Source: Fusobacterium ulcerans
Lineage (GTDB): Bacteria; Fusobacteriota; Fusobacteriia; Fusobacteriales; Fusobacteriaceae
NCBI RefSeq assembly: GCF_003019675.1
Contig: NZ_CP028105.1
Span: 1,442,282-1,506,281, forward strand
Reading direction: 5' to 3'
DNA: 64,000 nucleotides
The translations under genes and the position numbers were made by a program. Numbering within the stretch: the stretch's first letter is position 1; each line of letters begins with the position of its first letter. Positions 7,899-17,964 of the stretch are shown here, piece by piece. The notes under the pieces are model-generated. The model was not told the origin of the DNA. It was given only the letters and a program-made list of their open reading frames with translations, and did no database searches.

Positions 7899-9230
7899 AT
7901 GGAAAAAAGAGAATATGGATTATTTACTGCTATTGCAATGATAGTAGGCATAGTTATAGGTTCGGGTATATTTTTTAAAAGTGATAATATTCTTATATAT
8001 ACTGGTGGAAGTATAATAAAGGGAGTATTAGTGTTTTCAATAGCAGCAGTTGGAATAATATTTGGAAGTCTTTCTATAAGTATATTGGCTTCTAAAACAA
8101 CAAAAGCAGGAGGGCTTATAACCTATGCTGATGAATATTCAGGAAGGAAGACAGCGTGTGCTTTTGGATGGTTTCAGGTTTTTATATATTATCCATCTTT
8201 AGTAGGAGTACTTTCATGGGTAGCAGCAGTGTATGTATGTATGCTTTTTAATATACCAAATACTTCAGAAATTCTTGGCATGATAGGAGCTTTAGCGGCA
8301 GCCTTTTGTTTTGTAATGAATATTTTATCATCGGCTATGGGAGGATATTTTCAAAATACTTCTACAATAATAAAGATGATTCCTTTAGGAGCTATAGCGA
8401 TAGCTGGATTTCTCTATGGAGATCCTCATATGGTGACAACAGCAGAAAAAACAATGGAAATAACATCTTCTGCAACATGGTTGGCAGCTCTGGCACCAGT
8501 AGCATTTTCATATGATGGATGGGTAGTTTCCACTTCTATAGCTCATGAATTGAAAAACTCTAAAAGAAATCTTCCTCTTGCATTGACAATAGGGCCAATA
8601 TTTGTTCTTGTAGCTTATATATTATATTTTGTAGGAATAAGTATAATGGTAGGTCCTGAAAATATAATGAAACAGGGAGATAATCATGTAAATATTGCAG
8701 CTATTAAAATTTTTGGAGCAAATGGAGCTAAGATAGTGCTGACGTTTATAGTTATATCAGTAATGGGCACTCTTAATGGTTTTATATTAGGCTTCATACG
8801 TCTGCCTTATTCTTTGGCATTGAGAGAGATGCTTCCAATGTCAGAGAAACTTAAAATAGTAAGTAAAAAAACTAACACTCCAGTGTATTCAGCAGGAATT
8901 GCAATAATAGTTAGTATTATTTGGAGTTGGATAAATTATATGGTCCAGAAAAACAATCTAATTCCTAATTCAGATGTGTCTGAAATTCCTATAGTAGCAA
9001 GTTATATTATATACATAATACTTTATGTCCATGTGATAAAGCTTTATAGAAAAGGTGAAGTGCAAGGGATTGTAAAAGGCGTAATAATACCTATATTAGC
9101 AATGATAGGCTCAGCCATTATTATAATAGGTGGATTGCAAAATCCTCGTACATTGATATATATAGGAATATGTGTGGCAGTTATAATAGGAGCTTTAATA
9201 TTTTTAAGGAAAAAAGATAAAATGATATAA
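7899..9230 (+). CDS. APC-family amino acid permease
   Basis: Inner-membrane amino acid transporter of the amino acid-polyamine-organocation superfamily, about 12 membrane helices in 443 residues. The first helix carries the family substrate motif GIVIGSGIFF. The stretch AFSYDGWVVSTSIAHELKNSKRNLP matches the conserved loop after helix 6, part of which reads ELKNSKRNLP. ATG 7899 follows GAAAGGAAG. It stands alone between two terminators, so it is not obviously tied to a pathway. It resembles the L-type/SteT branch (serine-threonine or other neutral amino acid exchange), but substrate cannot be set from sequence. Confidence 0.85.
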   Translation: MEKREYGLFTAIAMIVGIVIGSGIFFKSDNILIYTGGSIIKGVLVFSIAAVGIIFGSLSISILASKTTKAGGLITYADEYSGRKTACAFGWFQVFIYYPSLVGVLSWVAAVYVCMLFNIPNTSEILGMIGALAAAFCFVMNILSSAMGGYFQNTSTIIKMIPLGAIAIAGFLYGDPHMVTTAEKTMEITSSATWLAALAPVAFSYDGWVVSTSIAHELKNSKRNLPLALTIGPIFVLVAYILYFVGISIMVGPENIMKQGDNHVNIAAIKIFGANGAKIVLTFIVISVMGTLNGFILGFIRLPYSLALREMLPMSEKLKIVSKKTNTPVYSAGIAIIVSIIWSWINYMVQKNNLIPNSDVSEIPIVASYIIYIILYVHVIKLYRKGEVQGIVKGVIIPILAMIGSAIIIIGGLQNPRTLIYIGICVAVIIGALIFLRKKDKMI

Positions 9231-9236
9231 AAATAT

Positions 9237-9287
9237 AAAAAAGAGATAAAGTTAAAATTTATTTTTTGATAAATGTCTCTTTTTTTT
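9237..9287 (+). terminator. Terminator after the amino acid permease
   Basis: AGAGATA pairs with TGTCTCT across a long AT-rich loop and is followed by T8. A weaker example because of the long loop. Confidence 0.6.
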
Positions 9288-9447
9288 ATGAAAAATTAAA
9301 TCTAATATTGAAAAAAGTTAAGCTTTAAGATGGAAAAAAATAAAAAATGAAAGTAACTATTTTAAATATTACATAGATTTAGTAAAAAGTCTTTTGGATA
9401 TGGTAAAATAGGATGTTACTAAAAATAGAGATACTAGGAGGAAAAAG

Positions 9448-9846
9448 ATGAAAAAACCACTTTTAATGAGAGGAATTGGATTAATAATTGTAATAGCAGC
9501 AGTTTTAAAACTTTTAGCAGGAATAACGATTATGCTTTTTCCACTAAATATGGAGGATATTCCTGAAATAAATTTATATGGAAGGGTAATATTTTCATTG
9601 GAATATATACTAGGAAGTCTTCTATATATTATAGCAGGAGTATTTTTAATTTTAGGAAAGAAAAGAGCAAGAGAAATGTTTCTTTTTAGCATCATATTTT
9701 CTCTTGTAGTGACTCTTCTTCCGGGAATGATAATAACTATAGAAGAGATGGTAGTTTTTACTATATTTTTCATATTGCTTTGTATAGTTAAAAGTGTAAA
9801 AGAATATTTTCAAAAATTTAATATAAAATATGAAAAAAGAGGATAG
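9448..9846 (+). CDS. Small four-helix membrane protein, unknown function
   Basis: 132 residues with four predicted membrane helices (about 8-31, 49-70, 79-95, 98-115) and a basic tail. ATG 9448 follows AGGAGGAAAAAG, a good ribosome site, which is why this strand was chosen over an overlapping minus-strand frame. I do not recognise the family. It stands alone between the permease and the S10 operon. Likely an inner-membrane protein; no catalytic motif is visible. Confidence 0.7.
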   Translation: MKKPLLMRGIGLIIVIAAVLKLLAGITIMLFPLNMEDIPEINLYGRVIFSLEYILGSLLYIIAGVFLILGKKRAREMFLFSIIFSLVVTLLPGMIITIEEMVVFTIFFILLCIVKSVKEYFQKFNIKYEKRG

Positions 9847-9965
9847 ATTTTTTAAAAAAGATGTTTTTGAAGCAGAAATTTTCTGGGGAAAAATATCATG
9901 AAATTACCAATTGAACTTGTGTTAAGAAAAATATAAAAAAATATTTAAAAAATTAAAAAAAAGCT

Positions 9966-9993
9966 TTGCTTTTTCTTATAACTGTGATATAAT
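9966..9993 (+). promoter_or_regulatory. Promoter of the S10-spc operon
   Basis: TTGCTT at 9966-9971 and TATAAT at 9988-9993 with 16-base spacing, 62 bases before rpsJ. The leader holds a short hairpin (TAAGGAT/ATCCTTA, 10006-10024). Confidence 0.65.
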
Positions 9994-10055
9994 CCTTAGA
10001 GTGTATAAGGATATTTGATCCTTAAAGATGATTTTGAAGGAGGTGTAAAGAATAG

Positions 10056-10367
10056 ATGGCTTCTAACAAATTAAGAATCTACTTAAAGGCTTATGACCAC
10101 ACTTTATTAGATCAATCAGCTAAAAGAATAGCGGAGGTTGCTAAAAAGTCTGGAGCAGAGATTGCAGGACCTATGCCATTACCTACTAAAATTAAAAAGT
10201 ACACTGTTTTAAGATCAGTGCATGTAAACAAGGATTCAAGAGAACAATTTGAAATGAGAGTACACAGAAGAATGGTAGAAATTAATAATTCTACACAAAA
10301 GACAATCGCTTCGTTAACAGCAGTTAACTTGCCAGCTGGTGTCGGAATAGAAATCAAACAAATCTAA
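10056..10367 (+). CDS. rpsJ: 30S ribosomal protein S10 (NusE)
   Basis: Small-subunit head protein that also acts with NusB in transcription antitermination. The 103 residues match the family. The LKAYDH start and the loop signature [12 protein letters not shown] are plain. ATG 10056 follows AAGGAGGTG. It opens the S10-spc operon, but an unusual 189-base gap with folded RNA separates it from rplC; in most bacteria the gap is short. Confidence 0.97.
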   Translation: MASNKLRIYLKAYDHTLLDQSAKRIAEVAKKSGAEIAGPMPLPTKIKKYTVLRSVHVNKDSREQFEMRVHRRMVEINNSTQKTIASLTAVNLPAGVGIEIKQI

Positions 10368-10386
10368 TGATTGATGGTTTCTTCAA

Positions 10387-10528
10387 AAAGCACTCACGGT
10401 TTTAATTCGGGTAATTTGATTGTGCTTGATAAGATGGTTATCGAAATCCAAATTATCCTTACAGAATAATACAAGTTGACGCTTTTTTTAAAGCTAGACA
10501 GTAGAACCACGAGGTCAAGTTGTCAACC
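10387..10528 (+). promoter_or_regulatory. Candidate structured RNA between rpsJ and rplC
   Basis: Three helices can be drawn. AAGCAC (10388-10393) pairs exactly with GTGCTT (10422-10427). GGTAATTTG (10410-10418 region) pairs with CAAATTATCC (10448-10457) and encloses GATAA/TTATC; this excludes the first helix. GTTGAC (10475-10480) pairs with GTCAAC (10522-10527) and encloses GCTTT/AAAGC. The last arm ends about 13 bases before the rplC ribosome site. Competing helices suggest an attenuator or ribosomal protein binding site (inference; in gammaproteobacteria L4 controls the S10 operon by a leader). I recognise no named family. Confidence 0.5.
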
Positions 10529-10556
10529 AATATATTATTTGATGGAGGTAAAAACA

Positions 10557-11183
10557 ATGTCAGGAATTTTAGCAAAGAAAATTGGAATGACTCAAATATT
10601 TGAGGATGGAAAATTCATTCCAGTAACAGTTGTTGAAGCTGGTCCTAACTATGTTCTTCAAAAGAAGACTGTAGAAAACGACGGATATACAGCTTTACAA
10701 TTAGGATTTGATGAAAAAAAGGAAAAAAACACTACTAAACCAATTATGGGAATCTTCAAAAAAGCAGGAGTTAACCCTCAAAGATTTGTAAAAGAATTAA
10801 GAGTGGATTCTGTTGAAGGTTTTGAACTTGGACAAGAGATCAAAGCTGATGTCTTAGCTGAAGTAGAGTACGTAGATATTACTGGTACTTCAAAAGGTAA
10901 AGGAACAGCTGGGGTTATGAAAAGACATAATTTCGCTGGAAACAGAGCGTCTCACGGGGTTTCTAGAAACCACAGACTTGGAGGTTCTATCGGAATGTCA
11001 TCTTGGCCAGGAAAAGTTCTTAGAGGTAAGAAAATGGCTGGACAATACGGAAATGCAACTGTAACTGTTCAAAACTTAAAAGTAGTGAAAGTAGATGTTG
11101 AAAACAATCTACTATTGATCAAAGGTGCAGTACCTGGATCAAAAAACAGTTATATAGTAGTTAAACCAGCAGTAAAAAAATAA
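10557..11183 (+). CDS. rplC: 50S ribosomal protein L3
   Basis: Early-assembly protein near the 3' end of 23S rRNA, reaching toward the peptidyl transferase centre. 208 residues. ATG 10557 follows GATGGAGGTAAAAAC; the frame is open further upstream but without a site and with non-family residues. The signature around HNFAGNRASHGVSRNHR and the MAGQYGN motif are intact. The preceding 189-base gap probably carries control elements for this and the following genes. Confidence 0.97.
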   Translation: MSGILAKKIGMTQIFEDGKFIPVTVVEAGPNYVLQKKTVENDGYTALQLGFDEKKEKNTTKPIMGIFKKAGVNPQRFVKELRVDSVEGFELGQEIKADVLAEVEYVDITGTSKGKGTAGVMKRHNFAGNRASHGVSRNHRLGGSIGMSSWPGKVLRGKKMAGQYGNATVTVQNLKVVKVDVENNLLLIKGAVPGSKNSYIVVKPAVKK

Positions 11184-11213
11184 TAGGTTAGTAGATGTGG
11201 AAGGAGGAAAATA

Positions 11214-11846
11214 ATGGCAGTTTTAAACATATATGACTTGACAGGAACTCAAACTGGAACTGTTGAAGTTAAAGATACAGTGTTTGGGATTGAACCTAAT
11301 CAAGCAGTACTTCATGAAGTATTGACTGCAGAATTAGCAGCTGCTAGACAAGGAACTGCAGCTACTAAGACTAGAGCAATGGTTAGAGGAGGGGGAAGAA
11401 AACCTTTCAAACAAAAAGGAACTGGTAGAGCAAGACAAGGTACTATCAGAGCTCCACATATGGTAGGAGGAGGAGTTACATTTGGTCCTCACCCAAGATC
11501 ATATGAGAAAAAAGTTAACAAAAAAGTAAGAAACCTAGCTCTAAGATCAGCTTTATCAGCTAAAGTAGCTAACGGAGATATCCTTGTACTTGATGGTACA
11601 ATTGATACACCAAAAACAAAAACAATAATAGCTTTAACAAATGCAGTAAATGCAACTACAAAGCAATTATTCGTAGTAAACGATCTTGCTGAACAAGCAG
11701 ATTACAACTTATACTTATCAGTAAGAAACCTTGAAAATGCAGTTGTATTACAACCAAATGAAATTGGTGTATACTGGCTTCTAAAACAAGAAAAAGTAAT
11801 TCTTACTAAAGAGGCACTAACTACAATAGAGGAGGTGCTTGGATAA
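11214..11846 (+). CDS. rplD: 50S ribosomal protein L4
   Basis: Binds 23S rRNA and lines the exit tunnel with a long basic loop, visible here as [20 protein letters not shown] (about residues 60-79). 210 residues, normal length. ATG 11214 follows AAGGAGGAAAAT. Its stop shares one base with the rplW start, implying coupled translation. In some bacteria L4 is the S10-operon repressor, which makes it the first ligand to test for the folded segment before rplC. Confidence 0.97.
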   Translation: MAVLNIYDLTGTQTGTVEVKDTVFGIEPNQAVLHEVLTAELAAARQGTAATKTRAMVRGGGRKPFKQKGTGRARQGTIRAPHMVGGGVTFGPHPRSYEKKVNKKVRNLALRSALSAKVANGDILVLDGTIDTPKTKTIIALTNAVNATTKQLFVVNDLAEQADYNLYLSVRNLENAVVLQPNEIGVYWLLKQEKVILTKEALTTIEEVLG

Positions 11847-12133
11847 TGACATCATACGATATAGTAAAGAAACCTGTAATAACTGAGAAAACTGAAACAC
11901 TTAGAAGAGAGTACAACAAGTACACTTTCGAAGTGAGCCCAAAAGCTAACAAGATTCAAATCAAAAAGGCAATTGAGGAATTATTTAATGTAAAGGTTGA
12001 AACAGTATCAACTCTTAACAGTAAACCTGTTACTAAAAGACACGGAATGAAACTTTACAAAACTCAAGCTAAAAAGAAGGCAATCGTTAAATTAGCTCAA
12101 GGAAATACAATAACTTACTTTAAAGAAGTATAA
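11846..12133 (+). CDS. rplW: 50S ribosomal protein L23
   Basis: Sits at the exit-tunnel mouth and is the docking site for trigger factor and the signal recognition particle. 95 residues, opening with YDIVKKPVITEKT, the family start. ATG overlaps the L4 stop (TAATG) and is preceded by GAGGAGGTG inside rplD. Confidence 0.97.
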   Translation: MTSYDIVKKPVITEKTETLRREYNKYTFEVSPKANKIQIKKAIEELFNVKVETVSTLNSKPVTKRHGMKLYKTQAKKKAIVKLAQGNTITYFKEV

Positions 12134-12186
12134 AAACTGTAAAACGGCTAAAGATATATATAGGTCTAAACGGAGGTTAAGCAAAA

Positions 12187-13017
12187 ATGGCTATTAGAAA
12201 AATGAAAGCAATGACTAATGGAACAAGACACATGTCTAGATTAGTCAATGAAGATTTAGATAATGTAAGACCTGAAAAGTCTTTAACTGTACCTTTAAAA
12301 TCTGCTTATGGTAGAGACAACTATGGACACAGAACTTGTAGAGACAGACAAAAAGGACACAAAAGACTTTACAGAATTATCGACTTCAAAAGAAACAAAC
12401 TTGATGTACCTGCTAGAGTAGAATCTATCGAGTACGATCCAAACAGAACTGCTAATATTGCTCTTCTATTCTATGTAGATGGAGAGAAAAGATATATACT
12501 AGCACCTAAAGGATTGAAAAAGGGCGACATGGTTATGGCAGGATCTCAAGCTGAGATTAAACCAGGAAACGCACTAAAAATAAAAGACATGCCAGTAGGG
12601 GTTCAAATTCATAATATTGAACTACAAAGAGGAAAGGGTGGACAATTAGTAAGATCCGCAGGAACAGCAGCAAGACTTGTTGCTAAAGAAGGAACTTACT
12701 GTCACATAGAGTTACCATCAGGTGAACTAAGATTAATTCACGGTGAATGTATGGCAACTATCGGAGAAGTAGGAAATTCTGAACATAGCTTAGTTCAAAT
12801 CGGTAAAGCTGGAAGAAACAGAAATATGGGTAAAAGACCTCATGTAAGAGGATCTGTAATGAACCCTGTTGATCACCCTCATGGAGGAGGAGAAGGTAAG
12901 AATCCAGTAGGTAGAAAAGCTCCTTTAACACCTTGGGGTAAACCTGCAATGGGTGTTAAAACTAGAGGTAAGAAAACTACAGATAAATTTATCGTAAGAA
13001 GAAGAAACGATAAATAA
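12187..13017 (+). CDS. rplB: 50S ribosomal protein L2
   Basis: Core 23S rRNA-binding protein needed for subunit joining and peptidyl transferase function. 276 residues, the usual length. The conserved C-terminal loop reads [13 protein letters not shown] and contains the histidine important for activity in E. coli. ATG 12187 follows CGGAGGTTAAGC. 24 bases separate it from rpsS. Confidence 0.98.
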   Translation: MAIRKMKAMTNGTRHMSRLVNEDLDNVRPEKSLTVPLKSAYGRDNYGHRTCRDRQKGHKRLYRIIDFKRNKLDVPARVESIEYDPNRTANIALLFYVDGEKRYILAPKGLKKGDMVMAGSQAEIKPGNALKIKDMPVGVQIHNIELQRGKGGQLVRSAGTAARLVAKEGTYCHIELPSGELRLIHGECMATIGEVGNSEHSLVQIGKAGRNRNMGKRPHVRGSVMNPVDHPHGGGEGKNPVGRKAPLTPWGKPAMGVKTRGKKTTDKFIVRRRNDK

Positions 13018-13041
13018 TTTTCGAGAGGAGGTTAATAGGTA

Positions 13042-13320
13042 ATGGCTAGATCATTAAAAAAAGGACCTTTCTGTGACCACCACTTAATGAAGAAAGTTGA
13101 AGATGCAGTAGCAACTGAAAACTTGAAAGCAGTAATTAAAACTTGGTCAAGAAGATCGACTATATTCCCTAATTTCATTGGAATCACTTTTGGTGTGTAC
13201 AATGGTAAAAAGCACATACCTGTTCATGTAACTGAGCAAATGGTTGGACACAAACTAGGTGAGTTTGCACCAACTAGAACTTACTACGGACACGGTGTGG
13301 ATAAAAAGAAGAAAAAATAA
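13042..13320 (+). CDS. rpsS: 30S ribosomal protein S19
   Basis: Head protein that contacts S13 and A-site tRNA. 92 residues with the [13 protein letters not shown] start and the [13 protein letters not shown] signature. ATG 13042 follows GAGAGGAGG. The basic KKKKK tail is typical. Confidence 0.97.
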   Translation: MARSLKKGPFCDHHLMKKVEDAVATENLKAVIKTWSRRSTIFPNFIGITFGVYNGKKHIPVHVTEQMVGHKLGEFAPTRTYYGHGVDKKKKK

Positions 13321-13372
13321 TAATATAAAATACTAAATTTTATTGATGTATGATATAAAGGAGGTTGGACTA

Positions 13373-13705
13373 GTGGAAGCTAGAGCAATAACTAGATTCG
13401 TAAGATTGTCTCCTAGAAAAGCTAGGTTAGTAGCTGACTTAGTAAGAGGAAAATCAGCGCTAGAAGCATTAGATATTCTAGAGTTTACAAACAAAAAAGC
13501 AGCTAGAATAATAAAGAAAACATTAGCATCAGCTGTTGCTAATGCAACTAACAACTTCAAGATGGATGAAGATAAGTTAGTAGTTTCAACAATAATGATC
13601 AATGATGGACCAGCTCTTAAAAGAATAATGCCTAGAGCTATGGGAAGAGCGGATATAATCAGAAAACCAACAGCTCACATTGTAGTGGCAGTTTCTGAAA
13701 AGTAG
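13373..13705 (+). CDS. rplV: 50S ribosomal protein L22
   Basis: Lines the exit tunnel by a beta-hairpin, seen as MPRAMGRADIIRKPTAHI. 110 residues from GTG 13373. This start is chosen because AAAGGAGGTTGG (13357-13369) precedes it and the protein then begins VEARAITRFVRLSPRKAR as in the family. An in-frame ATG at 13343 adds ten unrelated residues and has no site. Confidence 0.95.
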   Translation: MEARAITRFVRLSPRKARLVADLVRGKSALEALDILEFTNKKAARIIKKTLASAVANATNNFKMDEDKLVVSTIMINDGPALKRIMPRAMGRADIIRKPTAHIVVAVSEK

Positions 13706-13722
13706 TTTAAGGAGGTAAGACT

Positions 13723-14379
13723 GTGGGACAAAAAGTAGACCCTAGAGGACTAAGATTAGGAATAACAAGATCTTGGGATTCTAACTGGTATGCAGATAAG
13801 AAGGAATACGCTAAGTACTTCCATGAAGATGTAAAAATCAGAGAACTTATCAAGAAGAACTACTTCCATGCAGGGATATCGAAGGTAAAGATCGAAAGAA
13901 CTTCTCCTTCTAATGTAGTTGTTCTTGTTTATACTGCAAAAGCAGGTATAATCATAGGAAGAAAAGGTGCTGAGATAGATAATCTTAGAGTATCACTTGA
14001 GAAATTAACTGGTAAAAAAGTAACAGTTAAAGTTCAAGAAGTAAAAGAATTCAATAAAGATGCTGTACTTGTTGCAGAAAACATTGCTACTTCAATTGAG
14101 AAAAGGGTAGCATATAAAAGAGCTGTAAGCCAAGCTATTATGAGAGCTATGAGAGCTGGAGCTAAAGGAATCAAAGTTATGGTTTCTGGAAGACTAAATG
14201 GAGCAGAAATTGCCAGAGCTGAATGGGTAGTTGAAGGTAAAGTTCCTTTACATACACTAAGAGCTGATATTGATTATGCAGTAGCAACAGCTCACACTAC
14301 TTATGGAGCTCTAGGAATTAAAGTATGGGTTTTCCATGGTGAAGTTCTTCCAACTAAAAGGGAAGGAGGAGAAGCGTAG
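13723..14379 (+). CDS. rpsC: 30S ribosomal protein S3
   Basis: Head protein at the mRNA entry channel with helicase activity. 218 residues starting at GTG 13723 after AAGGAGGTAAGA. The KH domain has GRKGAEID (about residues 86-93). The C-terminal signature ends in [12 protein letters not shown]. Two bases separate it from rplP. Confidence 0.97.
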   Translation: MGQKVDPRGLRLGITRSWDSNWYADKKEYAKYFHEDVKIRELIKKNYFHAGISKVKIERTSPSNVVVLVYTAKAGIIIGRKGAEIDNLRVSLEKLTGKKVTVKVQEVKEFNKDAVLVAENIATSIEKRVAYKRAVSQAIMRAMRAGAKGIKVMVSGRLNGAEIARAEWVVEGKVPLHTLRADIDYAVATAHTTYGALGIKVWVFHGEVLPTKREGGEA

Positions 14380-14381
14380 TC

Positions 14382-14804
14382 ATGTTAATGCCAAAAAGAA
14401 CAAAACATAGAAAAATGTTTAGAGGTAGAATGAAAGGTACTGCTCAAAGAGGAAATACTGTAGCATTCGGAGATTACGGACTACAAGCTCTTGAGCCACA
14501 TTGGATTACTAATAGACAAATAGAATCATGCAGGGTTGCTATCAACAGAACTTTCAAAAGAGAAGGAAAAACTTTTATCAGAATATTCCCAGACAAACCA
14601 ATCACAGCTAGACCAGCTGGAGTGAGAATGGGTAAAGGTAAAGGAAATGTTGAAGGTTGGGTAGCAGTTGTAAAACCTGGAAGAATCATGTTTGAAGTTT
14701 CAGGAGTAACTGAAGAAAGAGCATTAGTAGCTTTAAGAAAAGCTGCAATGAAACTTCCAATCAGTTGTAAAATCGTAAAGAAAGAGAATGGTGGTGAAAA
14801 CTAA
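14382..14804 (+). CDS. rplP: 50S ribosomal protein L16
   Basis: Binds near the A site and central protuberance. 140 residues. ATG 14382 ([11 protein letters not shown]) is preferred over ATG 14388 because the GGAAGGAGGAG site is already 11 bases from the first one and the family starts ML-PKR. Signature [17 protein letters not shown]. The stop overlaps the rpmC start by one base. Confidence 0.97.
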   Translation: MLMPKRTKHRKMFRGRMKGTAQRGNTVAFGDYGLQALEPHWITNRQIESCRVAINRTFKREGKTFIRIFPDKPITARPAGVRMGKGKGNVEGWVAVVKPGRIMFEVSGVTEERALVALRKAAMKLPISCKIVKKENGGEN

Positions 14805-14986
14805 TGAGAGCTAAGGAAATAAGAGAAATGTCTACTGAAGACTTAGTTGTTAAGTGTAAAGAGCTTAAGGAAGAATTATTCAACCTAAAGTTCCAACTTT
14901 CATTAGGTCAACTTACTAACACTGCTAAAATTAGAGAAGTTAGAAGAGAAATTGCTAGAATTAACACAATCTTAAATGAAAGATAA
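14804..14986 (+). CDS. rpmC: 50S ribosomal protein L29
   Basis: Two-helix protein beside L23 at the tunnel exit. 60 residues. [14 protein letters not shown] start and [20 protein letters not shown] signature (the latter part reads [12 protein letters not shown]). Translation is coupled to rplP through a TAATG overlap. Confidence 0.96.
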   Translation: MRAKEIREMSTEDLVVKCKELKEELFNLKFQLSLGQLTNTAKIREVRREIARINTILNER

Positions 14987-15036
14987 TCTCGTTCAGTTTA
15001 TAGATGTTTGATTCTTAGGAAGAGGAGGTTAATGTC

Positions 15037-15288
15037 TTGAGAAACGAAAGAAAAGTTAGAGAAGGAATAGTTGTTTCTGACAAGATGGATAAAACAATTG
15101 TTATTGCAATAGAAACAATGACTTTGCATCCTATCTATAAAAAGAGAGTAAAAAGTACTACTAAGTTTAAAGCTCACGATGAAAATAATGTAGCTCAAAC
15201 TGGAGATAAAGTAAGAATTATGGAAACTAGACCATTATCGAGAGATAAAAGATGGAGACTAGTAGAGATTGTCGAGAAAGCTAGATAA
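15037..15288 (+). CDS. rpsQ: 30S ribosomal protein S17
   Basis: Primary 16S rRNA-binding protein with an OB fold. 83 residues. The start is TTG 15037: GAGGAGGTT precedes it, and the nearer ATG at 15032 hits a stop after one more codon. [17 protein letters not shown] is the family signature. Confidence 0.96.
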   Translation: MRNERKVREGIVVSDKMDKTIVIAIETMTLHPIYKKRVKSTTKFKAHDENNVAQTGDKVRIMETRPLSRDKRWRLVEIVEKAR

Positions 15289-15318
15289 TTCCAATTATTG
15301 TGAGAGGAGGATATTTTA

Positions 15319-15687
15319 ATGGTACAACAACAAACTATCCTTAATGTTGCTGACAACTCTGGAGCTAAGAAACTTATGATTATAAGAGTTCTTGGTGGAT
15401 CTAAAAAAAGATTCGGAAGAATTGGTGACATCGTTGTCGCATCAGTTAAGGAAGCAATCCCTGGTGGAAACGTTAAAAAAGGTGACGTAGTAAAAGCTGT
15501 AATAGTAAGAACAAGAAAAGAATTAAGAAGAGAAGATGGATCATATATAAAATTTGATGATAACGCAGGAGTTATAATCAATACTAACAATGAACCAAAA
15601 GCAACAAGAATATTTGGACCAGTTGCAAGAGAGCTAAGAGCTAAAAACTTTATGAAAATAGTATCTCTAGCTCCTGAAGTAATTTAA
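15319..15687 (+). CDS. rplN: 50S ribosomal protein L14
   Basis: Intersubunit-bridge protein and docking site of the silencing factor RsfS. 122 residues, exact family length. [17 protein letters not shown] and [14 protein letters not shown] are the conserved blocks. ATG 15319 follows GAGAGGAGGATATTTT. Confidence 0.98.
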   Translation: MVQQQTILNVADNSGAKKLMIIRVLGGSKKRFGRIGDIVVASVKEAIPGGNVKKGDVVKAVIVRTRKELRREDGSYIKFDDNAGVIINTNNEPKATRIFGPVARELRAKNFMKIVSLAPEVI

Positions 15688-15708
15688 TAAGAGAGGAGGC
15701 TAATAGTC

Positions 15709-16050
15709 GTGGCTAAACCTAAGATCAAATTTGTACCTGAATCATTACATGTAAAGACTGGAGATCTAGTATATGTTATCTCTGGAAAAGACAAAGGTAA
15801 GACAGGTAAAGTTGTAAAAGTATTCCCAAATAAAGGGAAGGTAGTAGTTGAAGGAATAAACATGATTACTAAACATATGAAGCCAACTCCAATAAACCCA
15901 CAAGGTGGAGTTGTAAGTAAGGAAGCTGCTATATTCTCATCAAAAGTTATGCTTTTTGATGAAAAAGCAGGAAAACCTACAAGAGTTGGTCATAAAATAG
16001 TAGATGGTAAGAAAGTAAGATACTCTAAAGTATCTGGAGAAGTTCTATAA
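15709..16050 (+). CDS. rplX: 50S ribosomal protein L24
   Basis: Assembly initiator that binds the 5' domain of 23S rRNA. 113 residues from GTG 15709 after GAGAGGAGGC. A KOW motif covers [19 protein letters not shown] (about residues 25-43). Confidence 0.96.
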   Translation: MAKPKIKFVPESLHVKTGDLVYVISGKDKGKTGKVVKVFPNKGKVVVEGINMITKHMKPTPINPQGGVVSKEAAIFSSKVMLFDEKAGKPTRVGHKIVDGKKVRYSKVSGEVL

Positions 16051-16068
16051 GAAGGGAGGAAAACGTAA

Positions 16069-16620
16069 GTGTCTAAATACGTTTCTAGATATCATAAATT
16101 GTATAACGATGTTATAATTCCAGCTCTTATGAAAGACTTAGGAATCAATAACATTATGGAATGTCCAAAACTAGAAAAAATAGTTGTAAACATGGGAGTA
16201 GGAGAAGCTACTCAAAATGTTAAATTAATAGATGCAGCTATGGGAGATTTAACTATCATCTCTGGACAAAAACCACTAGTAAGAAAAGCTAAAAAATCTG
16301 AAGCTGGATTTAAGTTAAGAGAAGGAATGCCAATCGGAGCAAAAGTTACTTTAAGAAAAGAAAGAATGTACGACTTTTTAGATAGATTAGTGAATGTAGT
16401 TCTTCCAAGAGTAAGAGACTTCGAAGGAGTTCCAGCTGACGCATTTGATGGAAGAGGAAACTACTCTCTAGGATTAAGAGATCAATTAGTTTTCCCTGAA
16501 ATTGAATTCGATAAAGTTGATAAACTTTTAGGAATGTCTATCACTATGGTTTCTTCTGCAAAAGATGACGAAGAAGGAAGAGCTTTACTTAAGGCGTTTG
16601 GAATGCCTTTCAAAAAGTAA
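16069..16620 (+). CDS. rplE: 50S ribosomal protein L5
   Basis: Binds 5S rRNA and P-site tRNA in the central protuberance. 183 residues from GTG 16069 after [25 protein letters not shown] and the [18 protein letters not shown] block are diagnostic. Confidence 0.97.
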   Translation: MSKYVSRYHKLYNDVIIPALMKDLGINNIMECPKLEKIVVNMGVGEATQNVKLIDAAMGDLTIISGQKPLVRKAKKSEAGFKLREGMPIGAKVTLRKERMYDFLDRLVNVVLPRVRDFEGVPADAFDGRGNYSLGLRDQLVFPEIEFDKVDKLLGMSITMVSSAKDDEEGRALLKAFGMPFKK

Positions 16621-16642
16621 TAGTGAGGAGGGTAAGGAATAG

Positions 16643-16930
16643 ATGGCAAAGAAGTCAATGATCGCTAGAGATGCGAAAAGAGCTGAACTATGTGATAAAT
16701 ATGCTGAAAAAAGAGCAGAACTTAAAAAGAGAGTTGCAGAGGGAGACATGGAAGCTATGTTTGAATTAAACAAACTTCCAAAAGACTCTTCAGCAGTTAG
16801 AAAAAGAAATAGATGTCAGTTAGACGGAAGACCAAGAGGATTCATGAGAGAATTTGGAATTTCAAGAGTAAAATTCAGACAGCTTGCAGGAGCTGGAGTT
16901 ATACCAGGAGTTAAAAAATCATCTTGGTAA
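16643..16930 (+). CDS. rpsN: 30S ribosomal protein S14, zinc-independent form
   Basis: Head protein of the small subunit. 95 residues, the longer form. The CXXC pairs of the short zinc form are absent; the core reads [23 protein letters not shown] 16643 follows GAGGAGGGTAAG. Bacteria with this form need no zinc for this protein. Confidence 0.96.
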   Translation: MAKKSMIARDAKRAELCDKYAEKRAELKKRVAEGDMEAMFELNKLPKDSSAVRKRNRCQLDGRPRGFMREFGISRVKFRQLAGAGVIPGVKKSSW

Positions 16931-16956
16931 TTTGATAGGAAGGAGGATTTTCGTAG

Positions 16957-17352
16957 ATGTATTTAACAGATCCAATCGCTGATATGTTGACAAGAATCAG
17001 AAATGCAAATGCAGTAATGCATGAAAAAGTAGATATACCTCATTCAACTTTAAAAGACAAAATAGCTGAAATTCTTAAAGAAGAAGGTTACATTGCAAAC
17101 TATAAAGTTGTTACTGATGGGAACAAAAAAAGTATAAGAGTGTACTTAAAATATGATGGTAAAGACAGAATTATCAAAGGAATCAAAAGAATTTCTAAAC
17201 CAGGTAGAAGAGTATATTCTTCAGTAGAAGATATGCCAAGAGTTTTATCAGGACTAGGAATTGCAATCGTATCCACTTCTAAGGGAATTGTTACTGACAG
17301 AGTAGCTAGAAGAGAAAACGTAGGTGGAGAAGTACTTGCATTTGTTTGGTAA
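16957..17352 (+). CDS. rpsH: 30S ribosomal protein S8
   Basis: 16S rRNA central-domain binder; in E. coli it also represses the spc operon. 131 residues. [16 protein letters not shown] start and [14 protein letters not shown] end block are clear. ATG 16957 follows GAAGGAGGATT. Confidence 0.97.
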   Translation: MYLTDPIADMLTRIRNANAVMHEKVDIPHSTLKDKIAEILKEEGYIANYKVVTDGNKKSIRVYLKYDGKDRIIKGIKRISKPGRRVYSSVEDMPRVLSGLGIAIVSTSKGIVTDRVARRENVGGEVLAFVW

Positions 17353-17377
17353 TTAAAACTTAGGAGGTGTCTAGTAA

Positions 17378-17935
17378 ATGTCAAGAGTAGGTAAAAAACC
17401 TATTGTTGTGCCTTCTGGAGTTGAAGTTACAGTTAATGGAAATGAAGTTACTGTAAAAGGTCCTAAAGGTACTTTAAAGAAAGAATTTAACAAAGAATTA
17501 GTAATAAAACATACAAAAGAAGAAAAGCATCATGAAAGTTTGAACGAAATCGTTATTGAAAGACCTAATGATTTACCAGAAGTTAGAGCTATACACGGAA
17601 CAACTAGAGCTCTATTACACAATATGGTATTAGGAGTTTCAGAAGGATTCAAAAAAACTTTAAACCTAGTAGGGGTTGGATACAGAGCTGCTGAAAAAGG
17701 AAAAGGATTGGAATTATCTTTAGGATATTCTCATCCTGTTATCATTGATGAGATTCCTGGAATCAAATTCACTGTAGAAAAAAATACTACTATTCATATC
17801 GAAGGAATCGAGAAAGAAGTAGTAGGTCAAGTAGCAGCTAATATCAGAGCTAAAAGACCACCTGAACCATACAAAGGAAAAGGTGTTAAATATTCTGATG
17901 AAGTTATTAGAAGAAAAGAAGGTAAAAAGTCGTAA
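17378..17935 (+). CDS. rplF: 50S ribosomal protein L6
   Basis: Lies near the sarcin-ricin loop. 185 residues, a few longer than usual because of a charged insertion ([14 protein letters not shown], about residues 46-59). C-terminal [20 protein letters not shown] is diagnostic. ATG 17378 follows TAGGAGGTGTC. Confidence 0.96.
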   Translation: MSRVGKKPIVVPSGVEVTVNGNEVTVKGPKGTLKKEFNKELVIKHTKEEKHHESLNEIVIERPNDLPEVRAIHGTTRALLHNMVLGVSEGFKKTLNLVGVGYRAAEKGKGLELSLGYSHPVIIDEIPGIKFTVEKNTTIHIEGIEKEVVGQVAANIRAKRPPEPYKGKGVKYSDEVIRRKEGKKS

Positions 17936-17964
17936 GGTAGCTTAACTATAAGGAGGTAAGACAG

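Noticed and set aside
9369-9773. Minus-strand frame of 134 codons opposite the small membrane protein
   Set aside because: The plus-strand frame has a strong ribosome site and clean membrane helices; the minus frame has neither a site nor a family look.
10476-10556. N-terminal extension of L3
   Set aside because: The upstream TTG has no ribosome site, lies in the folded spacer, and adds residues foreign to L3.
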